Assembly: GCA_030649775.1 (NCBI GenBank)
Contig: JAUSFR010000056.1
Span: forward strand, 1-8,777
Direction of reading: 5' to 3'
From: a bacterium
GTDB taxonomy: Bacteria > Patescibacteriota > Minisyncoccia > Phycocordibacterales > UBA10002
Length of the DNA stretch: 8,777 nucleotides
Part shown: piece after piece, positions 1 to 5,721 of the stretch
Numbering within the stretch: the first letter of the stretch is position 1
Layout: the number at the start of each line of letters is the position of its first letter
Notes under the pieces: model-generated
The model's database searches: none
What the model was told of the DNA's origin: nothing
The model's input: the letters and a program-made list of their open reading frames with translations, nothing else
Program-made: the position numbers and the translations under genes

Positions 1-2507
1 ATAACGTCCAGATTGTGCTCAATCACGACGACGGTGTTCCCGTGGTCGGTCAGCCTCTGCAATATTTCAATCAACTTTTTAACATCTTCGTAGTGAAGTC
101 CCACGGTCGGTTCGTCCAAGAGGTAAATCGTCTTTTCAACGTGCCTGCGAAAAAGCTCCGATGAGATTTTCACGCGCTGTGCCTCCCCACCTGAAAGAGT
201 GGTCGCGGATTGTCCGAGTTCAAGATAGCCGAGGCCGACTTCGTTCAAAGTTTTGAAGCGGTCATAGATGGCGGGAATGTCCTCAAAAAACGTAAGGGCT
301 TCTTCAATGGTCATCTGGAGGACATCATAGACGCTTTTCTTTTTGTACTTCACCTCAAGCGTCTCCTTCATAAATCGCTTGCCGTTGCAGACATCGCACG
401 TCACATAGACGGTCGGAAGAAAATGCATCTCAACCGCGATTTCGCCGTTTCCCTGACAGGCTTCACATCTCCCGCCCTTTACGTTGAACGAAAACCGACT
501 GGGTCCCCATCCACGTACGCGTGCCTCTTCACTTTCGGCAAAGAGCTCACGAATAAAAGTCCACGCCCCCGTGTAGGTCGCGGGGTTTGAACGAGGCGTT
601 CTCCCGATGGCCGACTGGTCAATGAGTACCGTTCGCGAGAGATATTCGGTACCGGTAAACGAAGCCACGTTAAAGACATCGGCCGTGCGATAACGTCGCT
701 CAAGCCGTGCCTGCAGATTTTTGTGCAGGATGTCGTACATAAACGTGGACTTTCCCGAACCGGAGACGCCGGTGATGGTGACGAACTTTCCCAGCGGAAT
801 GTCCACGTTTTGATTTTTGATGTTAAAAAGGTTGGCTCCCCGTATTTTGATGCTCCCTTTGTCCTGCGAACGCCTCTCTTCCGGTACCTCAACCTGTTTT
901 TCACCACGGAGATACGCAAGGGTAAGCGACCCCGAATCATTCTTCTTCGCCTTGAGAAGCTTCTGAAGGTCGTCCGCCACAATGATGTTTCCGCCGTGCG
1001 TTCCTGCACCAGGTCCAATATCCACAAGATAGTCCGACGAGAGAATCGTTTCTTCGTCATGCTCTACCACAATAATTGTGTTGCCGATATCGCGAAGATG
1101 AAGCAGTGTCTTAATGAGTCGCGCATTATCTCGCGAGTGAAGCCCAATGGTAGGTTCGTCAAGCACATAGAGTGCCCCTACAAGTCCGGAACCGAGCTGT
1201 GAGGCGAGCCGAATACGTTGTGCCTCACCACCGGAGAGCGTGTGCGCCCTGCGGTCAAGCGTAAGGTACTGAATACCCACATCCACCATAAACTGCAAAC
1301 GCGACTCTATTTCCTTGAGTATTACCTTCGCTATCTCTTTTTCTTTTGGTGTAAGCTTAAGCTCAATAAAAAAGTCATACGCATCCGCTATTGAAAGATT
1401 TCCGAGTTCAACGATGTTTAATCCTTGTTCCTCACTTTCCTTTCCCACCGCCTCCACCTTTGTTTTACCGACACGCACGTGGAGTGCCTCTTCGCGAAGC
1501 CGTGCACCCTTACATTTAGTACACGCCTCATCACCGAAGAAGTGACGAGTTCCAAGTCCATTACATTCGGGACAGGCTCCGTAAGGAGAGTTGAAGGAAA
1601 AAAGGCGGGGTTCAATTTCCGGGTACGAAAAACCATCGTACGGACACATAAACTTCGCCGAAATGACCTTGCTCACCAATGGTTCCTCTGGCTTTTCACC
1701 TACCTTTACTGCTTTTGACGGGATTTCTATTTTGAGTAGCCCTTCCGACTCGTGCAGTGCGCGTTCAATCGCCTCCGGCAGGCGTTCCTTCAGTATCTCA
1801 CTTCCTTTTGAGAGGTCGGTAAGAAAATATTCATCCACCAGCACGTCTATGTTGTGCTTTTTGTGTTTTTCAAGGACGATTTGCTCTCGCAAACTCTTGT
1901 CCACTCCGTCCACCTTTACCGTTTTGTAACCTTTACCCAAAAGGTCGTAGAGCAATTGATAGTACTCTCCTTTCCGTCCCACAATGACCGGCGCATAAAG
2001 GCGAAGTTTAAGGTCGCTATATTCAACACCGAGCACTTTCTTCCCTTTTTTCTCCGCGAGAATGGTTTCAACCGAGTCCAAAATGGTCTGCTTGATTTCC
2101 TCACCCGAAAGTTTGCGGATTTCGCGTCCGCACAAAAGACAGTATGGCTTCCCGACACGCGCAAAGAGCACGCGAAGATAGTCATAGATTTCGGTAATGG
2201 TCGCCACCGTTGAACGAGGATTGTTTGAACGTGACTTTTGGTCAATGGATATCGCGGGAGAGAGACCCACAATTTCATCCACATCCGGCTTTTGCATCTG
2301 GCGCAAAAACTGACGCGCGTACGCGGAAAGTGATTCAACATAACGGCGTTGCCCTTCGGCAAAAATCGTATCAAAGGCAAGCGAAGACTTCCCACTTCCC
2401 GAGAGTCCCGTAAACGCAATCATCGCGTTCCTCGGCATTTCAACCGTAATGTTTTTCAAGTTGTGGGTTCGCGCACCCTTTACAATAATTTTCTCGCTGT
2501 TTTTCAT
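1..2507 (-). CDS. uvrA: UvrA, excinuclease ABC subunit A (3' end cut by window edge)
   Basis: UvrA is the DNA-damage recognition ATPase of nucleotide excision repair. It dimerises, scans DNA with UvrB and hands the lesion to UvrB/UvrC in the cytoplasm. The 835 visible codons show both ABC modules. The first has Walker A GLSGSGKS at residues 34-41, signature LSGGEAQR at 424-431 and Walker B LYVLDEPTIGLH at 446-457. The second has Walker A GVSGSGKST at 580-588, LSGGEAQR at 771-778 and YLLDEPTVGLH at 795-805. Zinc-module cysteines are visible at C312/C315, C681/C684 and C704/C707; the pair normally CPxC near residue 288 reads C-P-Y-D. UvrA is usually about 940 residues, so roughly 100 C-terminal residues lie outside the window. 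ATG 2507 was chosen because it gives the canonical start (GARTHNLKNI). It has no Shine-Dalgarno sequence and overlaps the upstream small frame by ATGA, suggesting coupled translation. The identity is secure. Confidence 0.98.
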   Translation of the reverse strand, partial: MKNSEKIIVKGARTHNLKNITVEMPRNAMIAFTGLSGSGKSSLAFDTIFAEGQRRYVESLSAYARQFLRQMQKPDVDEIVGLSPAISIDQKSRSNNPRSTVATITEIYDYLRVLFARVGKPYCLLCGREIRKLSGEEIKQTILDSVETILAEKKGKKVLGVEYSDLKLRLYAPVIVGRKGEYYQLLYDLLGKGYKTVKVDGVDKSLREQIVLEKHKKHNIDVLVDEYFLTDLSKGSEILKERLPEAIERALHESEGLLKIEIPSKAVKVGEKPEEPLVSKVISAKFMCPYDGFSYPEIEPRLFSFNSPYGACPECNGLGTRHFFGDEACTKCKGARLREEALHVRVGKTKVEAVGKESEEQGLNIVELGNLSIADAYDFFIELKLTPKEKEIAKVILKEIESRLQFMVDVGIQYLTLDRRAHTLSGGEAQRIRLASQLGSGLVGALYVLDEPTIGLHSRDNARLIKTLLHLRDIGNTIIVVEHDEETILSSDYLVDIGPGAGTHGGNIIVADDLQKLLKAKKNDSGSLTLAYLRGEKQVEVPEERRSQDKGSIKIRGANLFNIKNQNVDIPLGKFVTITGVSGSGKSTFMYDILHKNLQARLERRYRTADVFNVASFTGTEYLSRTVLIDQSAIGRTPRSNPATYTGAWTFIRELFAESEEARVRGWGPSRFSFNVKGGRCEACQGNGEIAVEMHFLPTVYVTCDVCNGKRFMKETLEVKYKKKSVYDVLQMTIEEALTFFEDIPAIYDRFKTLNEVGLGYLELGQSATTLSGGEAQRVKISSELFRRHVEKTIYLLDEPTVGLHYEDVKKLIEILQRLTDHGNTVVVIEHNLDV

Positions 2508-2629
2508 ATGGGTAAAATTGCCTGCCCCGTAGTGAATCGAGTCCCAGAGATTCTACTACTGGGGTGGGTTCTCGCCCCTTTTACGATAATTTTTCCCGCC
2601 TCGTGATGGTGTTCATGTTCCTTTGACAT
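2504..2629 (-). CDS. 41-residue uvrA leader frame repeating the UvrA N-terminus
   Basis: A short frame starts at ATG 2629 and ends in TGA at 2506-2504, sharing ATGA with the uvrA start. It begins with a His/Glu-rich stretch (MSKEHEHHHEAG), continues with KIIVKGARTH at residues 13-22, and ends in an unrelated tail (PSSRISGTRF...). KIIVKGARTH is also residues 6-15 of the UvrA that follows. The two 30-nt segments differ at four positions, all synonymous. The frame is offset from uvrA by 122 nt and is not in phase with it, so it cannot be a simple N-terminal extension. It may be a translated leader that couples ribosomes to uvrA, the remains of an older or second uvrA 5' end, or a sequencing or assembly error that split one gene start. 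No Shine-Dalgarno sequence precedes it; a TATACC box lies 10 nt upstream. Confidence 0.5.
   Translation of the reverse strand: MSKEHEHHHEAGKIIVKGARTHPSSRISGTRFTTGQAILPI
2525..2564 (-). repeat. Imperfect hairpin inside the uvrA leader frame
   Basis: On the plus strand, arms 2525-2538 and 2549-2564 pair as CCCC/GGGG, GTAGT/ACTAC and GAATC/GATTC. That is 14 base pairs, with two single-base bulges and a 10-nt loop. The hairpin begins right after the KIIVKGARTH codons of the leader and ends about 18 nt before the uvrA start. It covers the part of the leader that does not resemble UvrA, so it could be a small inserted palindrome or a leader RNA structure. Confidence 0.45.
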
Positions 2630-2639
2630 ATTAAGACGC

Positions 2640-2645
2640 GGTATA
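2640..2645 (-). promoter_or_regulatory. Putative -10 box for the uvrA leader transcript
   Basis: TATACC on the minus strand lies 10 nt before ATG 2629, with no convincing -35 hexamer. At this spacing transcription would begin within a few bases of the start codon, giving a nearly leaderless message. The same arrangement occurs at the response-regulator gene. The call rests on similarity to the TATACT boxes elsewhere in the window. Confidence 0.35.
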
Positions 2646-2647
2646 TT

Positions 2648-2669
2648 CCCCATGGAGGTCTCCATAGGG
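2648..2669. promoter_or_regulatory. Palindrome upstream of the uvrA leader, possible operator
   Basis: CCCCATGGAG (2648-2657) faces CTCCATAGGG (2660-2669) across a 2-bp centre. Nine of ten positions pair as Watson-Crick and the tenth as a wobble on one strand. The tiny centre fits a protein-binding dyad better than an RNA hairpin. It covers the region just upstream of the -10 box, where a repressor would act. It does not match the LexA boxes known from E. coli or Bacillus, and no regulator can be named. Confidence 0.35.
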
Positions 2670-2704
2670 TAAGAGTGGAGGGAATGCTACCACTTTTTCG
2701 GCAT

Positions 2705-2736
2705 AAAACAAAGCGATGCAGGGTAGCACCGCTTTG
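2705..2736 (-). terminator. Rho-independent terminator after the small membrane protein
   Basis: On the minus strand CAAAGCGGTGC pairs with GCATCGCTTTG, an 11-bp stem with one G-U pair and a 6-nt loop. It is followed directly by TTTT (plus-strand A-run 2705-2708). It begins 20 nt after the stop codon at 2757 and separates that gene from the uvrA promoter region. Confidence 0.75.
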
Positions 2737-2756
2737 GCGAGGTTGGGTTACTGTCG

Positions 2757-2963
2757 CTAGCCGGAGCGAGAGAGACGGAGCACCGCGCTTCTACTCATTT
2801 TGCGTAAAAGCTCCCGTCCGGCTATGAACAGACCGTACAGCAACCATGAGACCGCGAAGAACACCACATAGGCGAAAAACACCAGTGCGAACATGACGAC
2901 AATCGGTAGAGCGGCAAGCATGACAAGTACACCGGTGAGAGGTATTAACAGTAATAGTTTCAT
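2757..2963 (-). CDS. Small hydrophobic membrane protein (68 aa), function unknown
   Basis: I do not recognise this protein. It is almost entirely hydrophobic from residue 2 to about 48 (MKLLLLIPLTGVLVMLAALP, then further Val/Phe/Ala/Leu), enough for two adjacent membrane helices with a break near P20. A short basic tail follows (RELLRKMSRSAVLRLSRS), which would favour a cytoplasmic C-terminus. A strong terminator directly after the stop and a probable terminator upstream suggest it is its own transcription unit between uvrA and the response regulator. ATG 2963 is preferred. An in-frame TTG at 2975 would add four residues and lies only 3 nt after a GAAGG, so the start is uncertain. It is too short to assign to a family by eye. 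The gene is probably real, given its composition and flanking signals. Confidence 0.6.
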   Translation of the reverse strand: MKLLLLIPLTGVLVMLAALPIVVMFALVFFAYVVFFAVSWLLYGLFIAGRELLRKMSRSAVLRLSRSG

Positions 2964-2992
2964 CTGTGGGTACAACCGCCTTCACGGGCAAA

Positions 2993-2998
2993 ATGATA
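2993..2998 (-). promoter_or_regulatory. Putative -10 box for the small membrane protein
   Basis: TATCAT on the minus strand matches the -10 consensus at 5 of 6 positions and sits 17-29 nt before the two candidate start codons, with a GAAGGCGG stretch in between. No clear -35 is visible. It directly follows the T-run of the upstream terminator. Confidence 0.3.
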
Positions 2999-2999
2999 C

Positions 3000-3026
3000 A
3001 AAAAAAGCGGAGGTTCCTTCAGCCTC
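3000..3026 (-). terminator. Probable weak terminator after the response regulator
   Basis: On the minus strand GAGG (3023-3026) can pair with CCTC (3010-3013) across a 9-nt loop. CCGC and a run of seven T (plus-strand A-run 3000-3006) follow. The stem is short and the call rests mostly on the T-run and on its position 34 nt after the stop codon at 3060. Confidence 0.4.
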
Positions 3027-3059
3027 GTCTAGAACTCACTGTTTTTCCGCGCGTTCCCT

Positions 3060-3860
3060 CTACTTCCCCGACTCTTTGAGCACCACCTTGATTTCCTCAA
3101 CGATTTCGTCAAGCGTAACCGTCGCCTTAATAAGAAAGCGCGCCGCGCCGAGTGCCCGTCCCTTCTCTATGTCTTCTTTCTGTCCAAGGTTTGAAAGAAG
3201 AATAACCGGAATATTTTTTGTTCTTGGATTCTCCTTGACTCGTTTCAGTATCTCAAAACCGTCAATACCGGGAAGCAGGATGTCCAACAGGAGAAGGTCG
3301 GGTGTGTTTTTTTGAAGGTCGCGTAGGGCCTCTTCAGCGTTTATCGAGTGAATAAGGTTGCATTCCTGCGCCTTGAGTCTACGTCCGATAATGTCGCTAA
3401 GGAATTTATCGTCTTCTACCCACATAATGGTTCTTCCCTTGAGGCCAGTTGCTCCGGTCGGACGCGAAATGCTGTCCAGCGCCCCCGTCATACCGCCAAG
3501 CTGGGCGGAAACTTTAGCGACAACTTCCGCTGGGTTAAGTCCGTCAATCAGAGCGTAATCCTTCACTCCAAGCGAGAGCGCTCGGTTGATATCCTCGGTC
3601 TTTCCGGAGTGCGCAAGAAGCATCGTTGGAATGGATGCGAGTGTTTTATCCGCAAACTTTTCGGAGAATAAATCCTGACCCGCACCCTCGGGGAGCGCGT
3701 CGGAGATGAGCACCATATCCGGATGCCATTCACGCATTTGCGTCCTTCCGGCTTCTTTGGTCACGACGTGGAGAACCGAGTACCCAGCCTCGCGGAGCAG
3801 AGTCTCCACCTTTCCCGCAACATCCGCGTCGGATTCAATAAGTAAAATCTTCTCGGTCAT
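3060..3860 (-). CDS. Double-receiver response regulator without output domain
   Basis: This 266-residue cytoplasmic signalling protein has two receiver (REC) domains and no DNA-binding or enzymatic output. REC1 covers about residues 4-122 and REC2 about 143-265, joined by a short Ser/Thr/Gly linker. REC2 is intact: acidic pocket E149-D150-D151, phospho-acceptor D193 in LLLLDILLPGIDG, S223 in ILLSNLG and K245 in FLIKA. REC1 keeps the fold pattern, but the acceptor position reads S53 (LISDALPEG, with D54 shifted by one) and the lysine position reads LID, so it is probably a pseudo-receiver. ATG 3860 was chosen because it starts directly at the first REC strand (MTEKILLIESD); the upstream in-frame extension runs into an inverted repeat. 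A TTGCAC/TATACT promoter lies 10 nt upstream. The gene probably serves the kinase encoded at 5722-7335, on position alone. Without an output domain it would act by protein contact. Confidence 0.93.
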   Translation of the reverse strand: MTEKILLIESDADVAGKVETLLREAGYSVLHVVTKEAGRTQMREWHPDMVLISDALPEGAGQDLFSEKFADKTLASIPTMLLAHSGKTEDINRALSLGVKDYALIDGLNPAEVVAKVSAQLGGMTGALDSISRPTGATGLKGRTIMWVEDDKFLSDIIGRRLKAQECNLIHSINAEEALRDLQKNTPDLLLLDILLPGIDGFEILKRVKENPRTKNIPVILLSNLGQKEDIEKGRALGAARFLIKATVTLDEIVEEIKVVLKESGK

Positions 3861-3870
3861 ACGTTTCTTA

Positions 3871-3898
3871 AGTATACTATATGAAGTTTGTGGTGCAA
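3871..3898 (-). promoter_or_regulatory. Promoter of the response regulator
   Basis: The minus strand has -35 TTGCAC (3893-3898), a 16-nt spacer and -10 TATACT (3871-3876). Only 10 nt separate the -10 box from ATG 3860, so the transcript would start about four bases before the start codon. The -35 box overlaps the inner end of a 10-bp inverted repeat arm (3887-3896), which could make it subject to control by whatever binds that arm. Confidence 0.6.
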
Positions 3899-4009
3899 CT
3901 GGAAAGCGTCCGAGGCTGAGGATATGGATCCCCGCCTCCGTCTGCCTGTGCGTGTCCGCACGCAGACAGGCGGGGACGCTCAAAAAACATAGTCGCTTCG
4001 CACCACAAA
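3887..4009. repeat. Nested inverted repeat upstream of the response regulator
   Basis: The outer arms TTTGTGGTGC (3887-3896) and GCACCACAAA (4000-4009) are perfect complements. Inside them AGCGTC (3905-3910) faces GACGCT (3975-3980). The core 3930-3975 folds as CCCCGCCT/AGGCGGGG, GTCTGC/GCAGAC and GTGCG/CGCAC with a TGTC loop, 19 bp with two 2-nt bulges. The core resembles the GC-rich REP-like palindromes scattered in CPR genomes. The whole 123 bp could be a small non-autonomous element or a two-armed operator with a hairpin between the arms. No target-site duplication is evident. Confidence 0.6.
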
Positions 4010-4080
4010 GAGTACTTCCCATTTCTAAACTCGCTCTGCTCGTAAGAAATGTAGGTCGCTCCTTGTTTTTTGGCGGTGTG

Positions 4081-4250
4081 GGTCTGCGACTACTGCTCGC
4101 CTACGGCGGTTGTGGTCATGCGACCACTGCTCGCCTACGGCGGTTTTGGTCATGCGACCACTGCTCGCCTACGGCGGTTGTAGTCATGCGACCACTGCTC
4201 GCCTACGGCGGTTGTAGTCATGCGACTACTGCTCGCCTACGGCGGTTATC
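4081..4250. repeat. 34-bp tandem repeat array, about five copies
   Basis: Units starting CTGCTCGCCTACGGCGG begin at 4093, 4127, 4161, 4195 and 4229, exactly 34 bp apart. The last is partial, and a degenerate half-unit precedes the first. There are no unique spacers. Each unit carries CGCC-TAC-GGCG, and each junction carries a second palindrome of the form GTGGTC-ATGC-GACCAC. At the last junction both arms have changed together (GTAGTC/GACTAC), which keeps the pairing. A CCACC-CTGT-GGTGG hairpin (4250-4263) follows. The array fills the gene-free region between the divergent response-regulator and surface-protein genes. Confidence 0.85.
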
Positions 4251-4280
4251 CACCCTGTGGTGGTATTTTAAAACCAGTGT

Positions 4281-4289
4281 TGGTATACT
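4281..4289 (+). promoter_or_regulatory. Extended -10 promoter of the surface protein gene
   Basis: TGGTATACT is an extended -10 element (TGn plus TATACT at 4284-4289) with no good -35. It would give a 5' leader of about 43 nt, rich in pyrimidines and without a clear Shine-Dalgarno sequence. It lies about 30 nt beyond the end of the 34-bp repeat array. Confidence 0.45.
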
Positions 4290-4339
4290 TTGGGCATACT
4301 CACTCGTTAGGCTCTCCTTTTGCTTTTTGTTCCGATGCA

Positions 4340-5698
4340 ATGAAGACACTTTTCACACAACGACTATGGCCATTTAGATATACCATCTACCTCGTGGCGT
4401 TTGCGTTAGTGCTTTTCTCCTTTTTTCTCTCCTCTGTTTCCGCAGCTCCAGCGCCGGGTATTGTACTTAAGGTTGAGTCCGGCAACCAGCCAACCCCGGG
4501 GATCGCCGCAGAGGGTGCCCGTGGTCTCGTGTATACCCGCGTAAACCTCACGGCAATCGGGGGCGATGTAACCATCAGGAGCTTTACCCTTATGCGCACA
4601 GGAGGCGGGCGGGACGGAGCCTTCAGCAGTATCGGTATTGAAGATGTCGGAGATTCGGGCGACCCCAATGGTGAACACCAATACAAGGTTAAGGCGACCC
4701 TTACCATTCCGGAGGGAGAGACCATTGAGATAGAGCTCAAGGGAAATATGAAATCAAATATGAATTCATATCAGTATGACCGTCCGACCTTGAGCCTGGT
4801 CGCCTTGGACACGGATGCACAGATACAGGGAACGCTCCCGATTACCGGTGTAGCCCATACCATAAACTCCGGTCTCGTGATTGGGTCTATTTCGCTCGCC
4901 CTTGGCCCCCAAAATCCTCCCAGCGGAGATGTCGCTGTTCTTGAGAAGAATGTCATCTTCAGCAGTGTGCGCATCACCATCGGTGCCGCGGAAGACGTTC
5001 GGCTCAAAAATATGTACTGGTTCGCGAACGGAAGTTCTGAAGATGGAGACATCGTAAACCCGGTTGGCGTACTCCTCTACCGTGGTAAGGCGTGGGAGTT
5101 CCCCGCCAATGTGTATTTTGACGACGACGGCACCAAAAAATATCGCGTGAAGATGGATCAGACGGTCACCATTACCAAAGGCGACATCGCCGAGGTATAC
5201 CTCAAGGGTGATGTCGGTAGCGGTGTGGGACGAACCATAAAGCTTGACCCTGATAAACTCAACGGAATTGGCGCCACCTATGGGTATGAAGTTCGCGACA
5301 CCACATCAAAAACATCCGGCACCTTTACCATTGTTCCGGCCATTTTTCGGATTTCGCCCGGCATCACTTCGGAGACCTATCAGGGAAACGTTAATCTCGG
5401 AACGGTAACTCTGGAGGTTCTTGGAGAGGTGGCCGACATTCGGAGCATCACCATTCGTACCAAAAGTGCCGCACCCTTACATGTCTCGCTCTGGGACGCT
5501 GACGGCAAGCTTGTCGCGGGACCCGCGGACGGAAGTAACTCCGAAGTCACGTTCACTTCGGCTGGCGGAAGCTGGGAGCTTCCCACAGGCAAGACAACCT
5601 ACACCGTCACGGCGCTCACCCGAGACAACTTTTCGGTCGCCTCGGTGAACGCTAAAGGGAAAAATTCAAAAGTCCCGTTAAAAATAAACGGAATTTAG
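4340..5698 (+). CDS. Secreted beta-rich surface protein, three modules, function unknown
   Basis: This 452-residue protein has a Sec-type signal: basic MKTLFTQRLWPFR, a hydrophobic core at about 15-32, and a likely cleavage near SVSA-APA (residues 32-37). The rest alternates beta-strand-like segments with Gly/Asp/Thr turns and contains no cysteine. Three modules can be discerned by eye. Roughly 41-175 has VTIRSFTLMR followed by IPEGETIEIELKGNM. Roughly 178-338 has VRLKNMYWFANG followed by VTITKGDIAEVYLKGDV. Roughly 339-452 has VADIRSITIRTKSA. The first two share a pattern of strand, 'ITxGDxxEVxLKG' strand, then a long tail. This fits immunoglobulin-like surface repeats common in CPR proteins, but no named family is recognised. 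No C-terminal anchor is visible. ATG 4340 was chosen because the signal peptide starts there; an in-frame ATG at 4220 lies inside the tandem repeats. It faces the kinase gene tail to tail. Confidence 0.88.
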   Translation: MKTLFTQRLWPFRYTIYLVAFALVLFSFFLSSVSAAPAPGIVLKVESGNQPTPGIAAEGARGLVYTRVNLTAIGGDVTIRSFTLMRTGGGRDGAFSSIGIEDVGDSGDPNGEHQYKVKATLTIPEGETIEIELKGNMKSNMNSYQYDRPTLSLVALDTDAQIQGTLPITGVAHTINSGLVIGSISLALGPQNPPSGDVAVLEKNVIFSSVRITIGAAEDVRLKNMYWFANGSSEDGDIVNPVGVLLYRGKAWEFPANVYFDDDGTKKYRVKMDQTVTITKGDIAEVYLKGDVGSGVGRTIKLDPDKLNGIGATYGYEVRDTTSKTSGTFTIVPAIFRISPGITSETYQGNVNLGTVTLEVLGEVADIRSITIRTKSAAPLHVSLWDADGKLVAGPADGSNSEVTFTSAGGSWELPTGKTTYTVTALTRDNFSVASVNAKGKNSKVPLKINGI

Positions 5699-5708
5699 CT
5701 TTTTTTTT
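5675..5708 (+). terminator. Weak terminator between convergent genes
   Basis: CCGTT (5675-5679) pairs with AACGG (5687-5691) in the last codons of the surface protein gene, and a run of nine T follows at 5700-5708. The stem is short and 8 nt from the T-run. On the minus strand the same hairpin follows the kinase stop (5722) and is followed by T-rich sequence, so it may serve both genes. Confidence 0.4.
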
Positions 5709-5721
5709 GCGAGAATATACT

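Noticed and set aside
1915..2419. Open frames overlapping uvrA on both strands
   Set aside because: They are alternate-frame shadows of the uvrA coding sequence and have no family resemblance.
2674..2697. Plus-strand hairpin AGTGG/CCACT followed by TTTTT resembling a terminator
   Set aside because: The stem is only 5 bp with an 11-nt loop and no plus-strand gene lies upstream.
3861..4022. N-terminal extension of the response regulator to 4022
   Set aside because: The extra 54 residues are encoded by the nested inverted repeat and promoter and have no receiver-domain match.
4081..4250. CRISPR array
   Set aside because: The 34-bp units abut head to tail with no unique spacers, and no cas genes are present.
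4220..4339. Upstream in-frame ATG adding 40 residues to the surface protein
   Set aside because: It starts inside the tandem repeat, lies upstream of the best -10 box and would bury the signal peptide; ATG 4340 begins directly with a typical signal.
3706..4377. Plus-strand 223-residue open frame across the regulator start and the tandem repeats
   Set aside because: It reads antisense to the response regulator and then through the 34-bp repeats, giving low-complexity repeats; no domain and no initiation signal.
5715..5720. TATACT on the plus strand between the convergent genes
   Set aside because: It matches the -10 consensus used here but no plus-strand gene follows; it would only produce antisense RNA to the kinase, with no further support.
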